Of a DNA stretch of 64,000 nt, positions 1 through 12,716 are shown one piece after another; positions within the stretch are counted from its first letter, which is position 1, and each line of letters begins with the position of its first letter. Origin of the DNA: Hermatobates lingyangjiaoensis (taxonomy: Eukaryota; Arthropoda; Insecta; Hemiptera; Hermatobatidae); contig JAPFBL010000002.1 in the NCBI GenBank assembly GCA_026182355.1, positions 1,798,001-1,862,000 on the forward strand, given 5' to 3'. The position numbers and the translations under genes were made by a program. Under the pieces are notes generated by a model. It was given only the letters and a program-made list of their open reading frames with translations. It did not search any database and was not told the DNA's origin.

Positions 1-2341
1 TCAATGATTTGAATACGTTGTTCTTAACCCCTTTTTGAAAGTAATTTATACTACATTTCTATAATGTTTTTCGAAATGTTAAAAATGCACTGGTTTAATA
101 GGGTTATTAATTTGCATATATAATATTGCTTCCTGAACCTCACTGGGAGATAAATGGCTTTACGGAATATCTATTAAAGCCTAATTTCCCGATTAATAAT
201 TTGCTATGTTCGAGGATGTTGGATTTACATCTTGTCATCTGATTGGAGGCTTATTATTAATAAGTAATTTCCATATTACACACTTTCAACAGATTATTAC
301 TAAAGAGAATAAGTATCTGAACTTATCTGACCTTTCTATATAAGTATCAAATTATTTTTAAATCAACAATTAAGGAACTCTTGTATGATAAGTTTGCATT
401 TAACATGTTAAGTATAATTATTTTGCTATTAAAATTATTGCTACATAAATATTAAATTATGAAGTTATTTGGAAACGGAAATTTATTTCATGTACTTTAT
501 AGTAGCATTCAGATGTAGGACTTTTACTCCTCAATCAATTACAGATATTTTAGCATATTAGAATTTTTACTAAAAATAGTTTTTAGTTAAATAGCTTTTT
601 TAATACTCTATAATTGAATATTTAGTTTAATAAACACTATATCAATTGGAATGCCATATATTGGTATATAAAATTTTTCTATATTGTAAAAACGTTATAA
701 TTTTAGATTTTAGAAAAACCTAATTTAGCAAAATTAAAGAAATGTTTTAATTTTATTGCAAAATAAAAAAGTGTTCAAAATCTGCGAGTCCTTCATGTTT
801 CGTAAGTTTTCATTATATTAACAAAAGTTTACATAAAATATTTTTTCATTTCTTTTCTCTGTTATTTATCTGGTGTTTCAATAAAAGATATCCTTGGAGA
901 TAGGTACGTTTTATCTTGTTTTAGGAAAGCGGTTTTAGTCAAAAGGACTTCTGAAACCGGGTTGCTTTAAATTAGTGATTATTATCATTTTTACGCATGC
1001 TAAACATCAACTAATAAAAGTAATAAAATTAATACAAATAAAACTAATAAAGTAAGTTTTGTGAATCCCACATACTTTTGAAAAACAAACCTAATTTTTT
1101 TTAAACATTTCTTTAATTACTACGGTATAATTTAAATAATAAAATTCAATTAAAATATAAAGAATGCCTTTTCAGATCATTTAAAAAAATTTGTTCTTTT
1201 CAGTGTATTGAAAGCAACATTTTTTTTTTAAATTAATTCAGACTTTGAAATTTACCAAACTTCTTTGTAATCTATATATAAACATTTCATATACTAGATT
1301 TGTTAATGGGAAAGCTAACAGTTCTTGTTATGTTTAAGACATTGTATGTAACCTCTTCACAAACAACGCAGAACACACATGGAGGAAAGAGGTTTTAGCT
1401 AATGGCCATAATTGATTTCCAAAACTGTTAAAAACTAAAACAATAATATGAAAATTATACCATGGATTATTTACTAAGTGAAAAGGATTTTATTAAAGCC
1501 CCGTACTTTTATGAGATATTATTTATAGTGAGCATTTTATACTAATTGATAGATATGTTCTAAAAACAAGAAAAAATAATTTTAAAGTAACGATATGTTA
1601 TTGGTTTGTACTAATTACCGTTGTTAAGTACCAAATTTTAGTATACATATATACTTAAAATAACCTGTGAAGAAAACGTATCAAAGGACTCACTTTTCAA
1701 TATTTCGCCCGTTAGGGGGTCACCCTCCCGAGAGGAAGTGAATTGATGAAGAGACGACAGTCAATACTATAAATATACGTCACTTTATATCGGTCAGTGG
1801 ACAAATATTCATCTCCACTCCTGCGTTATTTCTTCTTTTTCTTTACCTGTCCTGAAGACAGCAAGAGAGCCGAAATGATCGAGAAACGTTTGTGTTAGTC
1901 TCTTTTCCGTTTTGTAGTTATAACTTTAATTATATATATATACTTATACATACATATAATATTTTCTTATATATATATATATAATATTTATTATAATTTA
2001 TAATATATATATATATATATATATTCAGATTAACTCTTGAATAATAATCATAGTAATTGCTTGTAAAACCTATAGTTGCAAAGATGAAACGTTATAGTTG
2101 AAATATTAAAAAAATATTTCAATAATAATATTTTCTGAATTAATAACTTCAGAGGCAATTAATATTAAGTGCAAAACGGATTAAATATTATTCTCTTTTT
2201 TTTATAAGTAAAGCTTTATTTTGATGGTGCAAACATTTTAGTACTCTTATGTTTTCATTATCTGGCTAATTAAAACTGAAGGAGATCATATAATTAAATG
2301 ACATGCAAGAAATTCTCAAATAACTTCAATAAAAGGCGTAC
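1..2341. other. AT-rich Shab intron sequence
   Basis: This intron sequence lies downstream of the channel exon. It contains a TA-rich microsatellite at about 1930-2025. A small GC-richer patch at 1700-1900 includes CTGAAGA at about 1851, only weakly reminiscent of the hammerhead motifs elsewhere. Nothing else is supported. Confidence 0.6.
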
Positions 2342-3194
2342 CTGTATCTACAATGACGTCAATGAGGTCCATACTCTTGGCAAAGGCGTCCCTGAGGTTG
2401 ATGTGATGGAAGGACACAATGGATCCCTCCCGCTTAGCTCGCTCCAGAGCCTCCCGGCGCTTCAGAGCCTTCTCCCTCCTCATCTGGTTCTTGTAGAACT
2501 CAGCAAAGTTGTTAACGATGATGGGGATGGGAAGTGCAATGACCAACACCCCGCAGATGCAGCACACGCTCCCGATGACTTTGCCCAAAGGCGTCGTTGG
2601 GTAAATGTCACCGTAGCCTACCGTAGTCATGGTTATACCCGCCCACCAGAATGTTTCAGGAATGCTGCTGAACTTGGTGCCTGGCTCTTCTTTTTCTGCA
2701 AAATAGGCTAAACTTGAAAATATGAGAACTCCCATTGCCAGGAACAGCATGAGGAGGCCGAGTTCCTTGTATGAGTTCTTTAAAGTAAAGCCAAGACTCT
2801 GCAATCCTGTTGAATGTCTAGCCAATTTCAAAATTCTCAATATTCTCATTATTCTGAAAACCTGCACTACTCTTCTCACATCTTGGAATTGGTCGTTGGC
2901 ATTTTTATTTGTTTCCACAAGAAATAATGAAACATAATATGGCATTATAGCTAGCAGATCAATAACGTTTAGGCCTCCTTTGAAGAATTTCCATTTGTTA
3001 GGCGAAGCACTAAATCTTAAGAGGTATTCTAGAGTAAACCATGTGATGCAAACTGCTTCGACGATGGCAAGTTGGGGATTGTCCTGAAGGGAGCCGGCAC
3101 CATCCTTGACCTGGACTTGCATCTGAGGAATCGTGTTCAGCGTCAAGGCCACCGTCGACAGTACGATAAACAGGATTGATATCACCGCTATAAC
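2342..3194 (-). CDS. Shab: Shab (Kv2) potassium channel, S1-S6 and pore exon
   Basis: This exon encodes the whole membrane domain of the same Kv2 channel in 284 codons plus one base. In order: S1 from [17 protein letters not shown] (residues 1-17); S2 around [18 protein letters not shown]3 around [16 protein letters not shown]; the S4 voltage sensor with basic residues every third position ([17 protein letters not shown]); the S4-S5 linker [16 protein letters not shown]5; the pore loop with selectivity filter TVGYGD; and S6 with the Kv2-type PIP hinge in [11 protein letters not shown]. The proximal C-terminus [16 protein letters not shown] and [12 protein letters not shown] follow. The acceptor TTTCTTCCAG gives the first base 3194 in phase 0, which joins exactly after SLAAR of the T1 exon. 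The donor ACAG|GTACG gives the last base 2342 in phase 1, so a further C-terminal exon lies left of the window. No stop or frameshift is present, so the gene looks functional. Confidence 0.97.
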
Positions 3195-6100
3195 CTGGAA
3201 GAAACCTGACAGCTCAATCCAAATCCTGGCCAAAATCTCACATCAGTCTCCTCAAATCGCTTTCAGATACTGCAATCTTTTCTTAAAAATAAACCTTTTT
3301 TTGCCCAAAAGTTTTTGTCTCATGTATTATTGAATTCTTATTTTTAGTGTTCGTAAATTCATTCCTACATTTATCCAAATTTAATGTTGTGATTTCTTCA
3401 ATGTAACAATGTAACAAAATTATGCGTTTCTATTCAAAATATATACACTACAAATGATTTTTGTAAAGTTAATATTTGCTAATTTGAAAAAACAAGAAAA
3501 AAACACAATATTTTCTCAGTGAAATCGTGAAAAAAAAGTATTGATGAAAACAATTATTTTGTTGAAGGTGAACTACATTTATAATCAACTTTTTAAAAGA
3601 GTAATGTTTTTTGTTACTTGTTCCTTAAAAACTTTATTTGTTAAATTATTCAATAATTTGTTTATATATTTGAAAAAATAAAAGTGAGTTATTTGATGTG
3701 AGTTTGATGGATGTGTAGGGTATGTGTCTGAAAGTAATCATTGGAGACTCATTGGAAAGGGTACATGATAGGACGGTAGGGAAGCAGATTAACAGCAAGC
3801 TAAGCACATCAAAGCTATGAAAGGAAGGTTGAAAGTAAAGCTCTTTGAAGCACAGTAAAGGTCGAATATAGTTTTAAGATGAATTTGGAATCCGACCTTC
3901 AACGTTCATTGATGAGTTTCTATAATCTTCCATCTTGTCAACATTTAGAGTTAACATATTCTTTCTTCTTTTCTTATCCACTTTAATTTTCAATTTTCTT
4001 TAGTTTGCACACAGTTTTTGTGAGTTAATTGCAAATCAGTTTGGTGCCAATCACATTTAAAAAAGGTTAAGCAACCAGTTCTGGAAATCATCATTTCTTT
4101 CTTCAACGTGCAGAAGCTTCACCCAAGTTCATAAACACTCGAGATTAATGTTTGTTAAAACAAAAATGAAACAAAAAGGAAAGCAACTCATGACATTAAA
4201 AAGCAAACACCTGGATGATTCGGCTTTAGAACCTCACGGGCAGTATGAACCCCTCCAACGAGGTGTATGGCATCAAACAACAAGGAACGCTTCATTAAAC
4301 AGAAATTCATTTTTGTAGGATTTTGGGTAGATGCGCTGTTATGTAAAGAGTAATAATATGTAATACTTTACAATTACTTCTTATAAATACTGATAATTAA
4401 AATTTAAATATTTTTATCTATTTTAATATCAATTGTAATTTTAATATGTACACACAAATAATAGTTTGTTCTTATCAAAATCTGCATGGATGAACTGAGG
4501 TTAAATTTTTAAATAATATAGATCTGATAAAATTTCAATTATAGATACAATATGTTGTACTAAGTGACCATAAGAGTTAATGCAGTGATTTAATAGCATT
4601 TAGCGTGTTGAAACAATTATAACTTTTGTGTCTTTCATGGTTGTGGTTTTATATTTTCGGCTGTTTATGTATACAGATTATATTTTATGATAGAAATAAA
4701 TAACATAAATATATAGTATTTAAACTCTAACATGACGAATAATTAAAGTGCAGTATTATTTTCAAATAATATTTGTAAAATTTTAGTTACTCCCTATCAT
4801 GTAATACATTATTTATCTCCTAACTATTTATTTATTATCTTTTATCTAGTGTAATGTCAACAATTCATAACAACAACAAAGAATGAATAAATATTGACGT
4901 TAGTTAGTTAGAGTAAGTGTTAGAGATTAGTTTAAACTTGATAGTAAATACATAAATTCATCTTACCTCGGACGTTCAATTGTCCGAAACAGAGGAACAT
5001 GGCATGCAACGTACGAGCTATGATAGATTTATGTATTCATGCACGAAATACGATGTATATGTGTATTTGTGTGTGATGTTTTGAGCAATACATTGTGCGA
5101 CTTGACTTTTCAAAGTATTCATTAAAACAACTGAGCGTTCCTTGTTGAGATGAATAGTAATTTCGCCCGCAGTGTTCACGGCTTCATCAATTACCAGGCG
5201 GTAGCGCATGATCTCCGGGCAAAATGCGATCTTCACACTTCCCACCCCCGCCACCGGCTTCCCTGCAACAATCAACTCCAAAACCAGCACCACATGCAAC
5301 TTGAGCTGGCCGGGCCGTGTCAAGCCCAAACGTTAACAGACACACACCTGATGCACACTTTATCATATTCTTTACATATCAAGCTTTCCTTTCAATTCTC
5401 TTCAAATAGAAATTTTATTTAGCAGTTATTTTTGGTTGAATGCAGCAAATTTATTTATTTTTATTGGAATATAAACATCATTATACAAAATCAAAAAGTA
5501 GTCATATACAAATTTATAAGCTCTATTATATTAATCTTATTAATCATACAATTTATTTATCCATAAATATTTTATAATTAAATTTCTACTGGAAAGCTTG
5601 ACGAACCAAACACCAATACAAAAAACATTATTTTCGACACAAATAACATTTTATTAAAATATAACAACATGAATATCAATCGCAGCAAACAATGTATCTA
5701 TGTCGTAGTATATTAGTACCAGTTTCAGCACAGTTTTAATATCACTAATTACTTCACAAACTTTTTGATGAAATTTATTAATTTTTCTTTCGACTAACCA
5801 AAAAAAGGTTAATTTTTGTTTGCAAAATACTAGATTTTAAACTTTATTGACATTAAAGCTGCACTAAAAAAGGTTCATTATACTAATTACAGGTTTTAAT
5901 AAATCAAATATGTTTAGACCAGTTTAATGCTAACATAAAATACACTGATTGACTTAATTTACTGTTTAATTATTTATCAGTAAAAATTTCTTTGCAATAA
6001 AGTAAGAAATTTATCTAATGTACTTTTTTGAAGGTAATTTAATTCGTCTCATTTAAATTATTATGAATGTATTATTTACGATATAAAAACATTGTATTAA

Positions 6101-8349
6101 ACTATGCATTTGTAACTTTGTTGTTAAAAAGCAATTTTAATCATATGTAATATATTAAATATGAACAAGGAAAAAATTTAAAAATTATTTGTTTTCTTCT
6201 TTTTAATTCCAGAAGTTTTAGTTAAAAGGTAACGAGTTGGTCAAATTGCAATAAAAATAGAAATATATATCCTCACCATGAAACAAATGTAATTAAATAT
6301 TGTGACGTTATTCCTGGAATTATGATTATGAATATCTTCAAGGTTATACCATCTAATGTTACATTTATTTTAATACATTTTAATTATTGAATTATAGTGT
6401 TTAGTTTAATGAAGTTATAATTAGAAATTTTTTAGGCTGTATGAAATAATTGTATAATTTCATTGATTAAAAAAAACACAAATCTATGTATAATATTTAC
6501 AATGTCTTAATGCATGAAATTTTAAACCTTATAGTCAAGATCAGGTTTCATGCAACGAGCAAGATAAGATGTCATGCATCAGGCCCAATATAACACTGAT
6601 GTTGCAACAACCTATGTTATCTAATTTGTTTCTTTTTTTTTCTTTTGAACTAACTATGGCTAAAATTTTACAAACTGTTAATTAGTCTACTATAAATTTT
6701 CAATTTTTGAAACTTATTACACATAACATTCACTGAATATCTCTATTACAAATCTACCTTTTGTATTATCACTCTTCAGAATGTATTTGTAAAATTGAGT
6801 AGAGTTGTATCTTAGTTTAAAGAATGTCGACAGGACCGTCCCAAGGAAGGTGCGAGTCCTCCCCCACCCAAAAATTATTATATATATAACAAATTGTTAT
6901 ATTGGCTATACCATCCAATATAGGAATTGACGACATCTAGTGACCCACCATGTGTCTGTGCGATTTGCGGGAATGACAGTTCGGGAGCTGTTAATCTGCC
7001 CTCATGACAGATTGACCTGTAAACAGGCCATTTGTCCAAGGTCACTACCGTCATCCGACGATGCTCCCACAATCGCCAAATTCAGGATGGTTGCCACAGT
7101 TCGCCCTGGCTAAAGGACGGGCCTGATGTTGGTTAATGTCGCTTTTTCAGATGCAGAAAAGAATTTTTTTTAAGAAAAGTTGTTGAAGTAAAGAATTGTA
7201 TAGTATGAGTTTTTGTAGTGGCACAAATAAAATAGATTCCTTCTTTCCTGAACTTTTTTACAAATTATATAAATAAGCTGCTTTTTTATCATAAGAAAAG
7301 AAGGAATGTTTTTTCCTATTGAAAAGAAGAACTCACGCCAACCCTGTTCAATTTCTTTGCATCTTTCAGACAAGATTGCATCATAAAAGCTTTCTTTCAT
7401 TTTAAGCTTCATAATTAAGTTAGTAATTATTATTTTATTCAATTTATTATTCAATACTACTTATAAAATTGATTAACATATTATTTTTTGTCCAAAAAAA
7501 ATGGTACTTGTCCAGGCTATAGGATAATTCTGGGATTAAAGTATATATACATCTGATAATGTCCAATGTCCTTCACTTTATGTTTATGTTCTATAAAATT
7601 TAGTAAATTACACATTACACGCTATATAATGATTATAATGTTTTCAGGCAGGGGCGATATGAAGTTTCTAAGACGCTAATTATCTGACGTCAGAGGTAAA
7701 GGATAAGGTAGGAGGCCCTTGAGTAAGGTGTATGGGGGTGGCACTCAAGGGGTGACTTGTCCCCATTATCCTTTGTTACCTTCTTATCACGTTTTCCCCA
7801 TTTCCTTCTCCTGCGACCCAACGCTTCCTCTAAAGCAAGATACTGATACATGACTACTGAAAAGAATTCTGCCCAGCAAAACCAATTTTATTTATTCCTG
7901 TTTAATTCTGAACAAACCAAAACGTCATTGTTATCGAAAATTAACATTAAACTAAGGAAATTATGACAAATATAGAAGACGTTTGTTTTGTGACAACTAA
8001 CTGCTTCTATTGTTCTGATTAGCCATCTGATTGCTGAATCAACGGCAATTTAACTCTCAACTCTTGGAAGACCTCACATATGAAAATGTCAAGACCTTCA
8101 ATCACAGACCAAAATGTTTATTTTAATTAATTACTTTAAAGTCTCAATATTTGCAATTTCTGTTTTCATTTTCAGTACAGTAGGCTACTATACTATACAA
8201 TAAAATACAGTACCATAATATTCTCTAAATTAAAAAATTAGCAATATCCTACGATCAACTTTACGATAAGTGAATATAATATCAAACTTGTTGAATACCA
8301 ATTGAGTTTTTATTTTATTTTAATGTGGTTATTACATTGAAGTCATATT
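3195..8349. other. AT-rich intronic tract with three small GC-richer patches
   Basis: Mostly featureless AT-rich intron. GC-richer patches occur at 5150-5330 (minus strand open for 103 codons, unrecognised), 6900-7120 and 7650-7860. The last holds a perfect CTGACGTCAG palindrome, a CRE-like core. No homology is recognised. Confidence 0.5.
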
Positions 8350-9010
8350 AATAATTATTTCATTTGTTTTAATGTGGCTGTGTTCATTTTATCAGTTATT
8401 ACAAACCTAAATTCATTGATATAGAGCAATCTAAAATACTACTATTAATATTAATAGTATTATTGTTTTTCATTCAACTCTAGGTTAATTTTAATTTAAT
8501 TCTTTAAACTATGTTCTATCCAAAAAACTCTTACAGCATAATTTGCTTCTGTAGTCTCAGCTAATGTATCTATTACATGGCTTTCCGAATTCAGTCTTCC
8601 ATTTAATAATGCTCAAAATTTTTGCTTACCTTTGACAATTCTAATCAGAAAAATTATTTCTTTTGTAATGCCATTTGAGATCTAATTTTTTTATTCTTAA
8701 AGAAGGTGTAAAGACCTGTTTAGGTTAATTTATATGCAGATATTTCTCCTTTACCGATCTATCAATAATTCGGAGCTGAAGCAACATGAACTCAAATTCC
8801 GTATCCTAAAGTATAACTCTTCTTATACTACAAGGTCATCTGCATATCCTTGCATATGATAACCTTGATTACTTAAATTATGCATTACGCCTTCTATACA
8901 ATCACAACAAAAGTGCTGTAGCACTAATCCCTGAGGACATCCTTCAGTGAACACTATTTCCGTAGTGCTATAAACTCAACTTACAATAATTTTTGTTGCG
9001 TTATTAGTAA
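8350..9010 (-). pseudogene. LINE reverse transcriptase remnant
   Basis: The minus strand translates in pieces to reverse-transcriptase motifs of a non-LTR retrotransposon. These are TEGCPQGLVLQ, then about 20 residues on NLSNQGYHMQGYADDLV, which keeps the catalytic YADD of RT block C. Stops interrupt it from there on. The left part (about 8380-8450) resembles sequence also found next to the LINE remnants at 20.95 and 25.13 kb (a block around TTCATTGATATAGAGCAATC), probably the element's 3' end. The GCPQG-x-L and LNNQGY-x-x-GYADD context fits Jockey/R1/I-type LINEs in general; I cannot name a clade. It is an old dead copy inside the Shab intron. Confidence 0.8.
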
Positions 9011-9802
9011 TAATGATTAGTTCCTAAGTTAAAAGAATCTATCCAATAATTCCGATTGAATTGATTTGCAACAACACAAATATTCAACACTGCAGTTTCT
9101 GTTCTGTTTTTTCTTTCAAAATTTTTAAATCCAATTCTCTGATTTGCCCTTTTGATAACAATTTTTCCCTTAATGAAGATTCTTATTTACCAGATTTCTA
9201 CCATTCTACAAAAGATAGAACCTATTAGTTGTCATTTTTTGTGTAAGAACTCTTCCAATATTGTAGGCATTGTGAATTCAACTTAAGACAATAACTAATG
9301 CAAAATTTTAAGTTTATTGATTAACTAGAGATATGGCTCAATTAGAAGACATTTTTTGTAACGAGTGAAAAGTTCTTTCCGGATGCTTTAATATTGCTTA
9401 AAAACAATGGGGTTTTTGAAAACAGCAAGAACTAAATGTCGGCATTAAGATTTGTTAAAGGGTGCAACATGTAGATTTATTACAGCCCTTTCTTAAGCAA
9501 CACCCTTTACTGTAAAAAGCTTAAAATAAAAGCTTGAAACAAAATACATGATCGTTTACATGGTTTTTCTATATACCTTTAAGAATTTAATTAATCACCT
9601 TATTGATTAAAATTCATTAAAAAATGTCTAAGTCGATGTAAAAAAAAATCGACGAAAACAGTACTTAATCCATTAGTCTGAGTTTTCTGTTAAGGTTTTC
9701 TGAAATCAAAATTACTTGATTTCTTTTTACTAATTCATTTTTTATTCTTAACCATTCAGCGTGAATAAAACATTTTCTGAAATCGAAATGTGCGACCAAT
9801 AT
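9011..9802. other. AT-rich intronic tract
   Basis: No gene or clear repeat was seen. A poorly conserved continuation of the adjacent LINE remnant is possible. Confidence 0.4.
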
Positions 9803-10002
9803 GTTATACATTTATCAATTTATCTCACAAGTAAGTGGGACTAACTAATTAACTTCTCAATCTTTTTAGATAAATAAGACAAGTGACTAATTATCAAAAA
9901 ATATAAAAAAAAGAACACACAAAATCAAAAATATGTAACCATGAAACATATCTAACTTCAGGTTTAATTTCTTTTTATCTTATATGTATTTAAGTACATT
10001 AA
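9803..10002 (+). repeat. Duplicated A-B block, copy 1
   Basis: Two adjacent segments, A (9803-9913) and B (9925-10002), are each repeated at about 95% identity or better 2.2-2.8 kb downstream. There the order is reversed: B at 12169-12248, then A at 12604-12716, on the same strand. This is not a simple tandem duplication. Confidence 0.85.
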
Positions 10003-10059
10003 AATTAATTAAAGTATGCTCCTTTACAACTTTGGTAATTTCATGAAAAAGTATTCAGC

Positions 10060-10362
10060 TCATTTTCTTAAAATGTGCTATTTTTCGGTACACTTTCATT
10101 TCAATCCATCAAACTGTGTGCTCTGTATCGTGCTTACACATTTCAGAGATATTAAGTAAAAATGATTTATTGCAAAAAATAACATCTCAGATGTCTAAAA
10201 AATGTCAGGTTAATTAAGATTATCCCGTTCTAGTTTTATAATAATCTTATAGTTTACAACTTGTGAAGCTTGTGAGCTTGTGAAATAGGTATTTAATGAA
10301 TCGAACAGTATGATCTGTAGAGTACCCAAAAAGTTTTGGGTGCACACCCAGCTATTACCCCA

Positions 10363-10431
<69 letters not shown>

Positions 10432-10453
10432 CACACTCACTCACTTATTCACT

Positions 10454-10506
<53 letters not shown>

Positions 10507-10578
10507 TTTGTGGGTGTATTTTGTGTGTTTACACACACACTCACTCACACACACACCACACACGCACACACACACCAC

Positions 10579-10628
<50 letters not shown>

Positions 10629-10830
10629 TTTTAGGTACCTATATACGTGTAAATCCGTCAAATTTCCAGGTCTAATTTTTGCACGATTACTATACTATAA
10701 TATATACTATACAATACTAATAATAAAGTAGAAAAAAACGAAAATGACTTTTGACACCTCAAAACATGCAAATCTGTCAAAATATCGAAATCGATTTTAT
10801 TATATTTACTATATTTTTTTTAGAGTAACG
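10060..10830 (+). repeat. Dispersed ~0.7-kb repeat copy carrying GA/CA microsatellites
   Basis: The left part around 10110 (TTCAATCCATCAAACTGTGT) and the right part around 10745 (GACACCTCAAAACATGCAAA) match equivalent parts of the copies at 60.2-60.9 and 62.6-63.0 kb. The middle holds (GA)n at about 10373-10427 and two (CA)n tracts at about 10461-10504 and 10576-10624. Long open frames across these tracts are low-complexity artefacts. Confidence 0.7.
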
Positions 10831-12009
10831 GAATAAACTGAAAATAAAACCAAAATTACAGAATAACGCTAATCAACTTTAACCGCAAGAGAAAGAAGAA
10901 TGTAAAGGTAGAGTAAGAAAACAAAATTGACTGAATAAATAAAATGAAAAATGAAACTGTTATTAAATTCCATAATTATATGTTGATCCTAGAAGTTTAA
11001 GAACTGAATTTTATTGCTCATTCAATTTAAAACAGGATTCCATGGAAAAAATGTGTTAAAAAAAATAAGTTACAAACATTAATTGTGCCACCTTTGTTAA
11101 TTTGTTTAAAACTGTGTATTTTTGACATTATATGAATCCACCTCCATTCACAATGGCTGTTAATGATAATCAATCATTACTGATAAGCTTTCCTTTATTC
11201 AATAATCAGGTTACATTTAATTTAATATTAACGTTAATAGAGTTGTGTATTTTAAGATACGAATTTATTATTTTGCATTGGAATAAATTAGAGAAAATAT
11301 TCTGGGAAAGGGGTCTGTTCTGTTCAAATTTGCTATTGACTAGGCCATTGGGTTGGCGGAGGCTGAAATTGATCCCCTGAGACGAATTCGTACCCTTTTA
11401 ATAAACATAACCACCTTCCGCTATGCCCCTCTGTACTACCCAATGTAAATCATATTTCCCTTGGAGATTTATTTTTCGGAAGAACTCTTATCTACTATTC
11501 CTAACATATGGTATTAGAAAAAGCATTTTTTAATAATATAACTACAGTTATATATAACTGCAGCATAGAATAATTTTTTCCGTTCATAAATTTGTTGGGA
11601 ATGGAACTAGTATTAATGTATCAAATAATCAATGTATATGTGCTGTGACCTAAATGAAAATAATACCTGTGGTTTAACAAGTTTTAAAACCTTTTCTAGC
11701 ATAAAAAATTCTAATGTTAGCAAAAAAAAGTAGAAGGGGGTTTTGCATTAACAAACCAAGCATACCTTTTATTTCACCTTATTTCTATAGTAAATAATTA
11801 TTCACTATTCTTTTTGTATTCTTCTTTGATTAATGCCACTGGAAATGTTGAAATAAAAATTTATGAAATATTAATATTTAAAACTTTCTTTATAATAAGA
11901 AATAAATTAAAATAAGAAAATATTCAAAAATAAACTAAACTTATGAAAATAAGAAATAAACTAAAATATCTCTATCATGAATACTGAAGATTTAAAATTA
12001 ATTTGATGT
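10831..12009. other. AT-rich intronic tract
   Basis: No gene or repeat was recognised. Confidence 0.4.
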
Positions 12010-12180
12010 AATCAAAAATATACGGACCCGGTTTCCGTGTCGGGTATTGCCAGGAAATAGGATGTGGTTTTTTAATGGGTCGGGACCCCAACCCCACATA
12101 CCCTAAGCAAGACGTCTTGCTAAGGGATCTGATGAACAGATTTTCCACATCCTACGTCGAAAAAAAAAAATCAAAAATAT
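12010..12180 (+). mobile_element. Short poly(A) retroposon with 12-bp target duplication
   Basis: A GC-richer insert (12022-12168) begins CGGACCCGGTTTCC and ends in a run of A. It is bracketed by the direct repeat AATCAAAAATAT at 12010-12021 and 12169-12180. Poly(A) plus target duplication shows target-primed retroposition on the plus strand. It has no tRNA-like head that I can see, so it is either a 5'-truncated LINE tail or an unclassified SINE. Confidence 0.8.
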
Positions 12181-12716
12181 GTAACCATGAAACATATCTA
12201 ACTTCAGGTTTAATTTCTTTTTATCTTATATGTATTTAAGTACATTAACAATATTTTCTAATAGTCATATATATGAATTCAAAGACTTTAGTACATTGAA
12301 ATAATTATATCATACAAATCTAAATTAGTTTATAAATTTCATTAAATTTTTATTTTAATTTGTTTAAAATATCGTAAATTATTCAGAAAATAATTCCGAT
12401 TATATTATTCAGAGAATAACATCTAACTTTCTTGAAGCTACGAGTATTATTCATATGAATTTGTTAAAGTTGCGTGTTCAGTATTAAGGAAAGAATCTGT
12501 AGAGTATACTGATTACTGATACATCATCATTATTTTCAAGAGACCAAAAAAGTCTTTGTTACTTGTAGTTAGAAGTGTGTTTAACAAAGACCGACAAAGG
12601 GCTTGTTATGCATTTATCAATTTATCTCACAAGTAAGTGGGACTAACTAATTAACTTCTCAATCTTTTTAGATAAATAAGACAAGTGAATAATTACCAAA
12701 AAGTATAAAAAAAAAA
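12169..12716 (+). repeat. Duplicated B and A blocks, copy 2 (order reversed)
   Basis: B' occupies 12169-12248 and A' occupies 12604-12716, with unrelated AT-rich DNA between. B' starts exactly at the poly(A) end of the adjacent retroposon. Confidence 0.85.

Noticed and set aside
1851..1905. Hammerhead at CTGAAGA ... GAAACGTTT
   Set aside because: No stem II or stem I pairing could be found.
2298..2711. Open frame on the strand opposite the channel exon
   Set aside because: It is the antisense shadow of a strongly conserved Kv2 coding exon.
10310..10731. Open frames of 121 and 131 codons
   Set aside because: They are translations of GA and CA microsatellites.
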